Source of the DNA: an uncultured Eubacteriales bacterium
GTDB lineage: Bacteria > Bacillota > Clostridia > Oscillospirales > Butyricicoccaceae
Length of the DNA: 27,989 bases
Assembly (NCBI GenBank): GCA_910585875.1
Contig: CAJUIK010000020.1
Span: forward strand, 1-27,989
Direction of reading: 5' to 3'
In this document: positions 22,633 through 27,989 of the stretch, in pieces
Layout of the letters: every line of letters begins with the position of its first letter
Numbering within the stretch: position 1 is the stretch's first letter
Translations under genes and position numbers: made by a program
The notes under the pieces: model-generated
What the model was told of the DNA's origin: nothing
The model's database searches: none
What the model saw: the letters and a program-made list of their open reading frames with translations, nothing else

Positions 22633-23547
22633 CTATTCCTCCTCCCCAGACTCTGGGCTTTGGGCCGGCTCTTTGGCGTTTTGCCGCAGGGTTTGGAGCA
22701 GCAGCTCCGCCGCGGGAGAAAAGACCTGATACTTTTTCCAGACCAAATGCATCCAGGATTCCAGCCGGGGCTCCAAAGGAAGGAAACACAGCGGGCTGTC
22801 CGGTCCCACAGGGGCCAGCTCGTCCAGTGTCAAGGCGTAGCCTACTCCCTCTTCCACCAACAGCCGGGGGGTGTTGACCAGGTTTCCCGTGGCCGCTGTT
22901 TGCAGCTTTTCGGCGCTGTATCCCAGCCAGCCGGCCAAGCCGTTTTCCCCAGCCTGCTGCCGGGAGAGGATCAACGGCAGGCCCAGCAGGTCCTCCGGGG
23001 TAACGGCCTTCTTTTGGGCCAGGGGGTCGTCTTTGCGCGCCAGCAGGCCCCAGATATCCGGCCGAGGCAGGCGTATGGAGTCGTATTTGCTCAGATCCAC
23101 CGGCTCGATCAGCGTACCGAAATCGATGAGCCCTCGATCCAGCCGCTCTGTCACATCGTAGGCGTCTCCGCTGAAAAAGTGGAACCGAACTTGGGGGTGT
23201 TCCCTTCGGATTTGCCGGACGGCTTGGGCGACGATCCGCATCCCCTCGCTCTCCCCGCCGCCCAGATAAACGTCGCCGGCCATGTCCTGCCCCGAGGCGG
23301 AAACCTCCGCCCGGGTCTTTTCCATCAGCTCCACAATCTGCTGGGCCCGCTCCCGCAACAGCATCCCCTCTCGCGTCAGCGTCACCCGTCGGGCGCCCCG
23401 AATCAACAGCTGCTTGCCCAGCTCTTCCTCCAGCTCCTTCAGCTGCTTGGAGAGGGGCGGCTGAGTCATGTGCAGCGCCTGGGCCGCGCCGGAAATGGTC
23501 TGCTCCCGGGCCACCGCCAAAAAATATTCCAATACCCGGATATCCAT
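22633..23547 (-). CDS. LysR-family transcriptional regulator
   Basis: The 304-residue protein has the LysR N-terminal winged helix-turn-helix (residues 1-60: MDIRVLEYFLAVAREQTISGAAQALHMTQPPLSKQLKELEEELG) and a periplasmic-binding-like effector domain (about 90-285: GDVYLGGGESEG, GLIDFGTLIEP, LPLILSRQQAG, LVEEGVGYALTLDEL). The effector is unknown. GGAGG is 8 nt before ATG 23547. It is divergent from the 76-residue protein and SLH-flavodoxin-AKR genes. A 15-bp palindrome of the LysR type (T-N11-A) overlaps its own -35 and lies about 66 bp upstream of the divergent transcription start, the classic layout for autorepression plus activation of the divergent unit. Confidence 0.95.
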   Translation of the reverse strand: MDIRVLEYFLAVAREQTISGAAQALHMTQPPLSKQLKELEEELGKQLLIRGARRVTLTREGMLLRERAQQIVELMEKTRAEVSASGQDMAGDVYLGGGESEGMRIVAQAVRQIRREHPQVRFHFFSGDAYDVTERLDRGLIDFGTLIEPVDLSKYDSIRLPRPDIWGLLARKDDPLAQKKAVTPEDLLGLPLILSRQQAGENGLAGWLGYSAEKLQTAATGNLVNTPRLLVEEGVGYALTLDELAPVGPDSPLCFLPLEPRLESWMHLVWKKYQVFSPAAELLLQTLRQNAKEPAQSPESGEEE

Positions 23548-23579
23548 CTGCGTTTCCTCCGCCTTTCGTTTTTTCTCCC

Positions 23580-23608
23580 AGCATAGCAGGCTTTTCTATA
23601 CTTTTCAA
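23580..23608 (-). promoter_or_regulatory. Promoter of lysR
   Basis: On the minus strand, TTGAAA (23608-23603), a 17-bp spacer and TATGCT (23585-23580). The -35 lies inside the palindromic operator, so bound LysR would block it. Confidence 0.75.
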
Positions 23609-23612
23609 GTAT
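23598..23612. promoter_or_regulatory. LysR-type operator palindrome
   Basis: ATACTTTTCAAGTAT is a perfect 6-bp inverted repeat with a 3-bp centre and fits T-N11-A. It is centred about 66 bp before the predicted start of the divergent transcript and covers the lysR -35. Confidence 0.8.
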
Positions 23613-23635
23613 GGTTTCTCATTTTCAATAGGTAT

Positions 23636-23664
23636 TTGATATCTTTCCCGCCGGGTTTTATACT
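23636..23664 (+). promoter_or_regulatory. Promoter of the 76-residue protein / SLH-flavodoxin-AKR operon
   Basis: TTGATA (23636-23641), a 17-bp spacer and TATACT (23659-23664), just before the AGGAGGAGG of the first gene. Confidence 0.8.
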
Positions 23665-23686
23665 ATGCGCCAGGAGGAGGAACGCC

Positions 23687-23917
23687 ATGACGGAACAAGA
23701 AACCCAGCGGACGACCCAGGTTCTTACAGACGCTGGCTGCGGCTTGGAACTGACCGCCCGGCTCTGCGCCTTGATCGGCCAAAACAAGAGAAAAGAAGCT
23801 CTGAGGCTGCTGGCCGCCCACCGCCAAACCCTGCTGGACCGCTGCCACGACGAGCAGCGAAAAATCGACTGCCTGGATTATCTGGTTTTTCAGATGGAGC
23901 AGGGCAAACCGCTGTAA
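23687..23917 (+). CDS. Small conserved helical protein
   Basis: The 76-residue, charged, all-helical-looking protein starts MTEQETQRTTQVLTDAGCG, then has LTARLCALIGQNKRKEALRLLAAHRQTLL and a helix with DEQRKIDCLDYLVFQMEQG. I recall similar short Clostridial proteins ending in a 'K-I-D-x-L-D-Y-L' helix near redox genes, but cannot name a domain. AGGAGGAGG (23672-23680) precedes ATG 23687. It is the first gene of the LysR-controlled unit, 48 nt before the SLH-flavodoxin-AKR gene. A role as a small regulator or partner is possible; nothing shows it. Confidence 0.8.
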   Translation: MTEQETQRTTQVLTDAGCGLELTARLCALIGQNKRKEALRLLAAHRQTLLDRCHDEQRKIDCLDYLVFQMEQGKPL

Positions 23918-23965
23918 AAAACCTTCCGCACGAACAGAGACGCTGCGAGAGAAAGGAGATTTTCT

Positions 23966-26080
23966 ATGAAACGACAAGGCTGCATGAGGCGAACGGCGCC
24001 CCTGCTGTTGACGCTGTTTTTGCTGCTGCAAGCCGGCGCCTGCGCCGCGCCCGCCCAAGCCGGACAACCCCTGGAACAGGCGGAACCCCCAGCGGAGGAG
24101 CTGAAACAGCTGGCCGCCCGCCGATTTGAGGACGTCTCCACCCAGGATTGGTATGCTGAGGCCGTGGGCTACTGCCTGGAGCAAAACCTGATGGGCGGCG
24201 CGACCCAAACCCAATTTGCGCCCGACCGGACCCTCGACCGGGCCATGGCGGCCGCCGCGCTGCGCCGGCAGGCGGGAAACCCGGCCCCCCAATCCGCCTC
24301 CGGCTTTACCGATATTCCCGCAGGCGCCTGGTATGAGCAGGACGCGGCTTGGGCCGCTGAAACCGGCCTTTTCTCTGGGTATGGAGACGGCCGCTTCGGC
24401 GGCGGAGACGCAATCGCCCGCCAGCAATTCGCCGCAGTATTATGGCGCAGGGCGGGCTGTCCCGCCGCCCAAACCGGCGGCGCCTTTGCCGACCAAGGGG
24501 AAATCGCCTCCTACGCCGCGGAGGCGGCGGCTTGGGCCCGGCAAGAGGGGGTTATTCAAGGCAGGCAGGACGGCCGGTTCGACCCGCAAGCCCCGATCTC
24601 CCGCGGAGAAGCGGCGGCCATGCTGTACCGCTGGCTATCCGCCCTGGAAGGGCTGGGGCATCGGCCTTCGGCCCCCGATTCCGAGGGAGATTCTTCTCCC
24701 AGCCCTGCGCAACCGGACCGCCCCGCCGGCGGAAGCAAAACGCTGGCGGTCTATTTTTCCGCCACAGGCAATACCCAGGCCCTGGCCCAATACGCCCAGG
24801 AAATTCTGGACGCCGACCTCTATGAAATCCAGCCCCAGGAGCCCTATACCAGCGAAGACCTGAATTACTCCACCGGAACCAGCCGGACCTCCCGGGAACA
24901 AAACGACCCCGCCGCCCGGCCCGCCCTGGCAGGCGCTATGCCCGATTTGTCGGATTACGACGTCATTTTGCTGGGCTACCCCCTGTGGCACGGCCAGGCG
25001 CCCCGAGTCGTCAGCACGTTTTTGGAAAGCGCGGATTTCTCCGGCAAAACCCTCGTCCCCTTCTGTTCCTCCCACAGCAGCGGCATTGGGCGAAGCGACG
25101 TCGACCTCCATCCCCTGGCGCCCCAAGCAAACTGGCTGCCCGGCCGGCGCTTCCCCAGCGGAGCGGGCAAAAGCGAAATGGAGGGCTGGCTCAAGGAACT
25201 GGAATTGACCGCGCCCCCATCGGCGCAGCCCTCGGCGGCCGCCTCAGCCTCCGTCTTTGACTTTGAATCCAAAACGGTGAAGCTGAACAGCGGCTATACC
25301 ATGCCGATCAACGGCCTGGGAACCTACAGCCTGCGGGGGGATACCTGCGTCAATTCCGTTAAATCCGCCTTAAAAAGCGGCGTCCGCCTCATCGACACCG
25401 CCCGTATCTATGGGAACGAAGCGGAGGTAGGCCAGGCAATACGCGAATTTATGCAAGAAGAAGGAGTCCCTCGGGACGATATTTTCGTCGTTACGAAGAT
25501 TTACCCAGGCGACGATATGCAAAACCCGGAGCAAGCGATTCAAGGCTGTTTAGAGCGGCTGAATATCGGTTATATTGACTTGATGCTGCTGCACCACCCG
25601 GACCCCAACGACGTCAAAGCCTATCGAGCGATGGAGCAATTTGTGAAGGAGGGCAAAATCCGCTCCATCGGCCTTTCCAACTGGTATGAAAAGGAGCTGA
25701 AGGAATTCCTGCCCCAGGTTTCGATTGCGCCGGCCTTGGTGCAAAACGAAATCCACCCCTATTACCAGGAAAACGACGTCGTCCCCTATATTCAGAGCCT
25801 GGGCGCCGCGGCCCAAGGCTGGTATCCCCTGGGAGGCCGGGGGCATACTGAGGAGCTGCTGTCCGACCCGGTTCTCGTTGAAATCGCCCAGACCCACGGC
25901 GTGTCCGCAGCCCAGGTCGTCCTCCGCTGGAACCTGCAAAGGGGCGTGATCGTCATCCCCGGCTCCAGCAACCCAGATCACATCCGGGAAAATGCCCAGC
26001 TCTACCATTTTGAGCTGACTCAGGAGGAAATGGACAAAATCAAAGCCTTGGATCGGAACGAAAAACACGATTGGTACTGA
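23966..26080 (+). CDS. SLH-flavodoxin-aldo/keto reductase fusion lipoprotein
   Basis: The 704-residue exported protein has an N-terminal signal peptide with a probable lipobox (QAGAC, Cys26). Three SLH repeats follow at about 54-102, 113-163 and 173-224, of which the third (ISRGEAAAML) is closest to consensus and the first two are degenerate. After a Ser/Pro linker (225-257) comes a flavodoxin-like domain (258-410) with the FMN phosphate loop YFSATGNTQALA and LLGYPLWHG. An aldo/keto reductase (430-704) follows with Asp and Tyr in LIDTARIYGNE, Lys in VVTKIYPGD, His in LMLLHHPDP and IPGSSNPDHIREN near the cofactor. All catalytic positions are present. The parts predict a wall-bound, outward redox enzyme, although NAD(P)H and FMN are normally intracellular. 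GGAG precedes ATG 23966 by 7 nt. Confidence 0.9.
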   Translation: MKRQGCMRRTAPLLLTLFLLLQAGACAAPAQAGQPLEQAEPPAEELKQLAARRFEDVSTQDWYAEAVGYCLEQNLMGGATQTQFAPDRTLDRAMAAAALRRQAGNPAPQSASGFTDIPAGAWYEQDAAWAAETGLFSGYGDGRFGGGDAIARQQFAAVLWRRAGCPAAQTGGAFADQGEIASYAAEAAAWARQEGVIQGRQDGRFDPQAPISRGEAAAMLYRWLSALEGLGHRPSAPDSEGDSSPSPAQPDRPAGGSKTLAVYFSATGNTQALAQYAQEILDADLYEIQPQEPYTSEDLNYSTGTSRTSREQNDPAARPALAGAMPDLSDYDVILLGYPLWHGQAPRVVSTFLESADFSGKTLVPFCSSHSSGIGRSDVDLHPLAPQANWLPGRRFPSGAGKSEMEGWLKELELTAPPSAQPSAAASASVFDFESKTVKLNSGYTMPINGLGTYSLRGDTCVNSVKSALKSGVRLIDTARIYGNEAEVGQAIREFMQEEGVPRDDIFVVTKIYPGDDMQNPEQAIQGCLERLNIGYIDLMLLHHPDPNDVKAYRAMEQFVKEGKIRSIGLSNWYEKELKEFLPQVSIAPALVQNEIHPYYQENDVVPYIQSLGAAAQGWYPLGGRGHTEELLSDPVLVEIAQTHGVSAAQVVLRWNLQRGVIVIPGSSNPDHIRENAQLYHFELTQEEMDKIKALDRNEKHDWY

Positions 26081-26111
26081 TCGAGCCCCCGCAAGGGCCC
26101 TCTGATGAAAG

Positions 26112-26136
26112 AAGACGCGCTGAGCGCGTCTTTTTT
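26112..26136 (+). terminator. Rho-independent terminator of the LysR-controlled operon
   Basis: AAGACGCGC and GCGCGTCTT form a 9-bp stem with a TGA loop, followed by TTTTTT. Confidence 0.95.
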
Positions 26137-26190
26137 CACGCCCTGGTCCCCTGCTTGGGCGGGATGACATGATATACCTCCCGTCGAACA

Positions 26191-26219
26191 TTGACGAACA
26201 GGCCAGTTTGCGGTATAAT
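26191..26219 (+). promoter_or_regulatory. Strong sigma-A promoter upstream of the phospholipid operon
   Basis: TTGACG (26191-26196), a 17-bp spacer and TATAAT (26214-26219). The predicted start is near 26226, followed within 70 nt by a terminator. Confidence 0.85.
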
Positions 26220-26225
26220 CTGTGT

Positions 26226-26295
26226 GCGTCAAAAAAAGAATCCTGTTTTCCGTCTCAAAACGGCGGCGGCCCCGCTCCGCCGTTTCTTCTTTTTT
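26226..26295 (+). ncRNA. Candidate ~65-nt leader or small RNA
   Basis: The transcript from the strong promoter would run from about 26226 to the T tract at about 26295. It starts with an A-rich single-stranded part and ends in the terminator hairpin. A short CCGT/ACGG pairing (26250-26263) could compete with the terminator stem. I recognise no known riboswitch or RNA family, so it is either an attenuator for the following operon or an independent small RNA. Confidence 0.45.
26258..26295 (+). terminator. Terminator hairpin inside the leader region
   Basis: AAACGGCGG (26258-26266) and CCGCCGTTT (26277-26285) form a 9-bp stem with a 10-nt loop. CTTCTTTTTT follows. Confidence 0.8.
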
Positions 26296-26355
26296 CCGGG
26301 CTCTCCGTATAGATTTCTTAAGAATTTTATCCTGGGTTTATTCAGAAAGCCATTT

Positions 26356-26361
26356 TATAAT
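26356..26361 (+). promoter_or_regulatory. Probable -10 box of the VTT-pssA-psd operon
   Basis: TATAAT, 48 nt before ATG 26409. The hexamer 17 bp upstream (TGGGTT) is a poor -35. It offers the operon its own start downstream of the leader terminator. Confidence 0.45.
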
Positions 26362-26408
26362 GAACCTATGGCTTCAGGCCAGAATTCATGGCGCGGAGGG
26401 CTCTATTT

Positions 26409-26987
26409 ATGGATCAAAAAGCGGTCCGTTTGAGAAATATTCTGACGATTTCGCTTATTTTGCTGACGCTTTTGTCGGGCGTTTTTATTTTGCGGGGGTA
26501 TCTGGAGGGGCGTTTTGATTCCGCTGAATCTCTTCAGCAATATATCGGTTCTTTCGGCCCTCTGGGGCCGCTGGTCCTCACGATCGTTCAGGCCACTCAG
26601 GTCGTTGTGCCGGTTTTGCCTGGTTTTTTGGGCTGTATCGTCGGCGCCGTGATGTTCGGCCCTTGGGGCGGCTTCTGGTGCAATTATATCGGCATCAGCG
26701 CCGGCTCCATCGTCTCCTTTTGGCTGGCCCGCCGCTTCGGCCTGGAGCTGGTCCGTCAGATGATTCCCGAAAAAAAGTACCAAGTCTGGACCAAATGGGT
26801 CAATGAAAAGAAGAGCTATACCGTCGTTCTGTTCCTGGCCATTCTGCTGCCCTTGGCGCCGGACGATATCCTGTGTTATCTTTCCGGACTGACGGGAATG
26901 CCCGCCAAACGCTTTACCTGGATTATCCTGCTGGGCAAGCCCTGGTGTATTTTGGCTTACAGCCTGTTTTTTTCTTACTTTATTTGA
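26409..26987 (+). CDS. VTT-domain (DedA/TVP38/TMEM64 family) membrane protein
   Basis: The 192-residue membrane protein has an N-terminal helix (ILTISLILLTLLSGVFIL) and then the VTT domain. The core reads FGPLGPLVLTIVQATQVVVPVLPGF, GAVMFGPWGGFWCNYIGISAGSIVSFWLARRFG and LPLAPDDILCYLSGLTGM, the last with the conserved Pro/Asp re-entrant segment. Members of this superfamily act as lipid scramblases or flippases (established for TMEM41B/VMP1 and proposed for bacterial DedA proteins). I chose ATG 26409 over the earlier ATG 26388 because GGAGGG stands 8 nt before it. It is the first gene of an operon with pssA and psd, so a role in moving newly made phosphatidylethanolamine or its precursor is a fair inference. 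Confidence 0.9.
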   Translation: MDQKAVRLRNILTISLILLTLLSGVFILRGYLEGRFDSAESLQQYIGSFGPLGPLVLTIVQATQVVVPVLPGFLGCIVGAVMFGPWGGFWCNYIGISAGSIVSFWLARRFGLELVRQMIPEKKYQVWTKWVNEKKSYTVVLFLAILLPLAPDDILCYLSGLTGMPAKRFTWIILLGKPWCILAYSLFFSYFI

Positions 26988-26998
26988 GGAGGATGTCT

Positions 26999-27619
26999 AT
27001 GCCGCTCGGCGTCTATAATTACACGGTGATTCTGACCTATTTCGGTATGCTCGCCGCCTACGCGGGCATCGCCGACGCGCTGCGGGGCGACCTGCACGGG
27101 GCTTTGGTCTGCCTGATGATCGCCGGCGCCTGCGATATGTTCGACGGCGCTGTCGCCGCCACCAAAACCCGCACCGTCCAGGAAAAACGCTTCGGCATCC
27201 AGATCGATTCCCTGTGCGATCTCGTCAGCTTCGGCGTGCTGCCCTCCGTCATCATCTTCCAGGCCTCCGGCAGCGATTTCAGCTTTTATATCTCCTGCTT
27301 TTACCTGCTGTGCGCCGTCATCCGGCTGGCCTGGTTCAATGTGGAAGAAGAAGAGCGCCAGACCATTTCCAGCGAGGCCCGGCAGATTTATTACGGCCTT
27401 CCTGTCACCACGGCAGCGTTGATCTTGCCTGGGCTTGCCCAGGCAAGGCCGCTGTGCGGCCTGCCCCTGAGCCGGCTAGGCCCCGGGGCGCTGCTGGCCA
27501 TGGGCGTGGCCTTCCTCAGCCCCATTCCCCTGAAAAAGCCGGCCTTGCCCGGCAAAATCGGGATGCTTCTGTTTGGCGGCGCGGAGCTGTTTCTTCTGCT
27601 GATGGGGGCCGACCTGTGA
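26999..27619 (+). CDS. pssA: CDP-diacylglycerol-serine O-phosphatidyltransferase
   Basis: The 206-residue membrane enzyme makes phosphatidylserine from CDP-diacylglycerol and serine. The CDP-alcohol phosphotransferase motif is present as CDMFDGAVAATKTR, then FGIQIDSLCDLVSFG. This matches D-x2-DG-x2-A(R)-x8-G-x3-D-x3-D, with Thr or Lys in place of the usual Arg. About six membrane helices surround it. ATG 26999 is preferred over ATG 26993, because GAGGAGG abuts the first but is 6 nt from the second. It starts 12 nt after the VTT gene stop, and its TGA overlaps the psd GTG, so the three genes form one operon. Serine as acceptor is inferred from the psd neighbour. Confidence 0.93.
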   Translation: MPLGVYNYTVILTYFGMLAAYAGIADALRGDLHGALVCLMIAGACDMFDGAVAATKTRTVQEKRFGIQIDSLCDLVSFGVLPSVIIFQASGSDFSFYISCFYLLCAVIRLAWFNVEEEERQTISSEARQIYYGLPVTTAALILPGLAQARPLCGLPLSRLGPGALLAMGVAFLSPIPLKKPALPGKIGMLLFGGAELFLLLMGADL

Positions 27620-27989
27620 GCGGCGGAAATTCCGGCGCCGTCCGGTTTTTATATGGGACAAAGCCGGGCCGGCTGCTGCTGAAACTGATTCTCCACAGCC
27701 ATGTGGACAAAATCGCGGTGTGGTATCTGCGCTCTCCCCTGTCCCGCCCCATGATCGGCGGCTTTGCCCGGCGAAACGACATCCCGCTGACGCCGGAACA
27801 GAAAAAGAGCTTTGGCTCCTATCGAGAGTTTTTTCTGCGCCGCCGGCCTCCTATGCCTGTGGATCAGGTGCCGGAAAGCCTGATCAGCCCCTGCGACGGC
27901 TGGCTCAGCGCCTTCCCTATCCGGGAGGACAGCAGCTTCTCCATCAAAGGCGCTCCCTACCGGCTGGAGGACTTGATTGAGGACCGGCG
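27616..27989 (+). CDS. psd: Phosphatidylserine decarboxylase, 3' end cut by window
   Basis: Translation from GTG 27616 (overlapping the pssA stop, with GGGGG 7 nt upstream) gives 124 codons to the window edge. It reads LYGTKPGRLLLKLILH, IPLTPEQKKSFGSYREFFLRRRP and LISPCDGWLSAF, which are clear phosphatidylserine decarboxylase N-terminal (beta-chain) motifs; the SPCDG segment is near-invariant. The enzyme decarboxylates phosphatidylserine to phosphatidylethanolamine with a pyruvoyl cofactor made by self-cleavage at a C-terminal (L)GST site that lies outside this window. It completes the VTT-pssA-psd operon. Confidence 0.95.
   Translation, partial: MSGGNSGAVRFLYGTKPGRLLLKLILHSHVDKIAVWYLRSPLSRPMIGGFARRNDIPLTPEQKKSFGSYREFFLRRRPPMPVDQVPESLISPCDGWLSAFPIREDSSFSIKGAPYRLEDLIEDR

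Noticed and set aside
22360..23586. 408-codon plus-strand frame
   Set aside because: It is antisense to lysR and the DUF6886 remnant; the product is Gln/Arg-rich low-complexity with no ribosome binding site.
26191..26433. 80-codon frame running through the leader of the phospholipid operon
   Set aside because: It begins at the promoter -35, crosses the terminator hairpin and overlaps the VTT start in another frame. There is no ribosome binding site.
1..27989. CRISPR arrays, insertion sequences, prophage or integrase genes
   Set aside because: Looked for on both strands; no regularly spaced repeats, transposase motifs, terminal inverted repeats or phage structural genes were seen.

Overview
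This window is GC-rich bacterial chromosome and most resembles a low-oxygen, high-GC Clostridia (Oscillospirales-like) gut Firmicute. That placement is an inference. It rests on strong GGAGG-type ribosome binding sites, consensus sigma-A promoters with 17-bp spacers, several GTG and TTG starts, SLH-domain surface proteins, an aldo/keto reductase with a ferredoxin-like tail, a flavodoxin/2x[4Fe-4S] protein, and families I know mainly from Clostridia (DUF4358, an RsiV-like anti-sigma, DUF6886). I see no phage, insertion sequence or CRISPR array, and the gene set looks mostly vertically inherited.

Layout. 1-575: 5' part of an alpha/beta hydrolase gene on the minus strand. 942-4414 (+): SGNH hydrolase, DUF4358 lipoprotein, a sigma-70-family factor with an RsiV-like membrane anti-sigma, and a Nudix hydrolase, ending in a strong terminator. 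4739-6512 (-): XRE-cupin regulator and alanine racemase. 6805-9373: two GNAT acetyltransferases (+) around a minus-strand Fe-S aldo/keto reductase with a MerR-type promoter. 9440-12637 (-): SLH-anchored GHL10 glycosidase-like lipoprotein and a secreted copper-amine-oxidase-N-domain protein. 12900-13586 (+): flavodoxin/ferredoxin protein. 13715-15441 (-): MFS transporter and a small membrane-anchored protein. 15562-15822 (-): tRNA-Met, tRNA-Glu and tRNA-Val behind a perfect consensus promoter. 15965-21399 (-): housekeeping run of XRE regulator, rarA, gluQ, prmA, rsmE and a membrane protein. 21512-21949 (+): DUF5067-like protein divergent from the XRE gene, with two 17-bp direct repeats between them. 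22066-22600 (-): decayed DUF6886 gene. 22633-26080: lysR divergent from a 76-residue protein and an unusual surface lipoprotein that fuses SLH repeats, a flavodoxin domain and an aldo/keto reductase. 26191-27989 (+): a short promoter-terminator unit, then a VTT/DedA-type membrane protein, pssA and psd (phosphatidylethanolamine synthesis), cut by the window edge.

How the genes work together. Three themes recur. One is cell envelope: an RsiV-like lysozyme-type stress module beside an esterase-like SGNH protein, alanine racemase for D-Ala, SLH surface proteins and the phosphatidylethanolamine operon. The second is redox: the Fe-S aldo/keto reductase, the flavodoxin-ferredoxin protein and the SLH-flavodoxin-AKR fusion. 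The third is translation: tRNAs, PrmA, RsmE, GluQRS and RimJ-like acetyltransferases.

The most unusual item is the SLH-flavodoxin-AKR lipoprotein with its LysR-type control region. Next are the direct-repeat operator between the XRE and DUF5067-like genes, the frameshifted DUF6886 gene with a GA-repeat lesion and a lost start codon, and the ~65-nt promoter-terminator unit ahead of the phospholipid operon.
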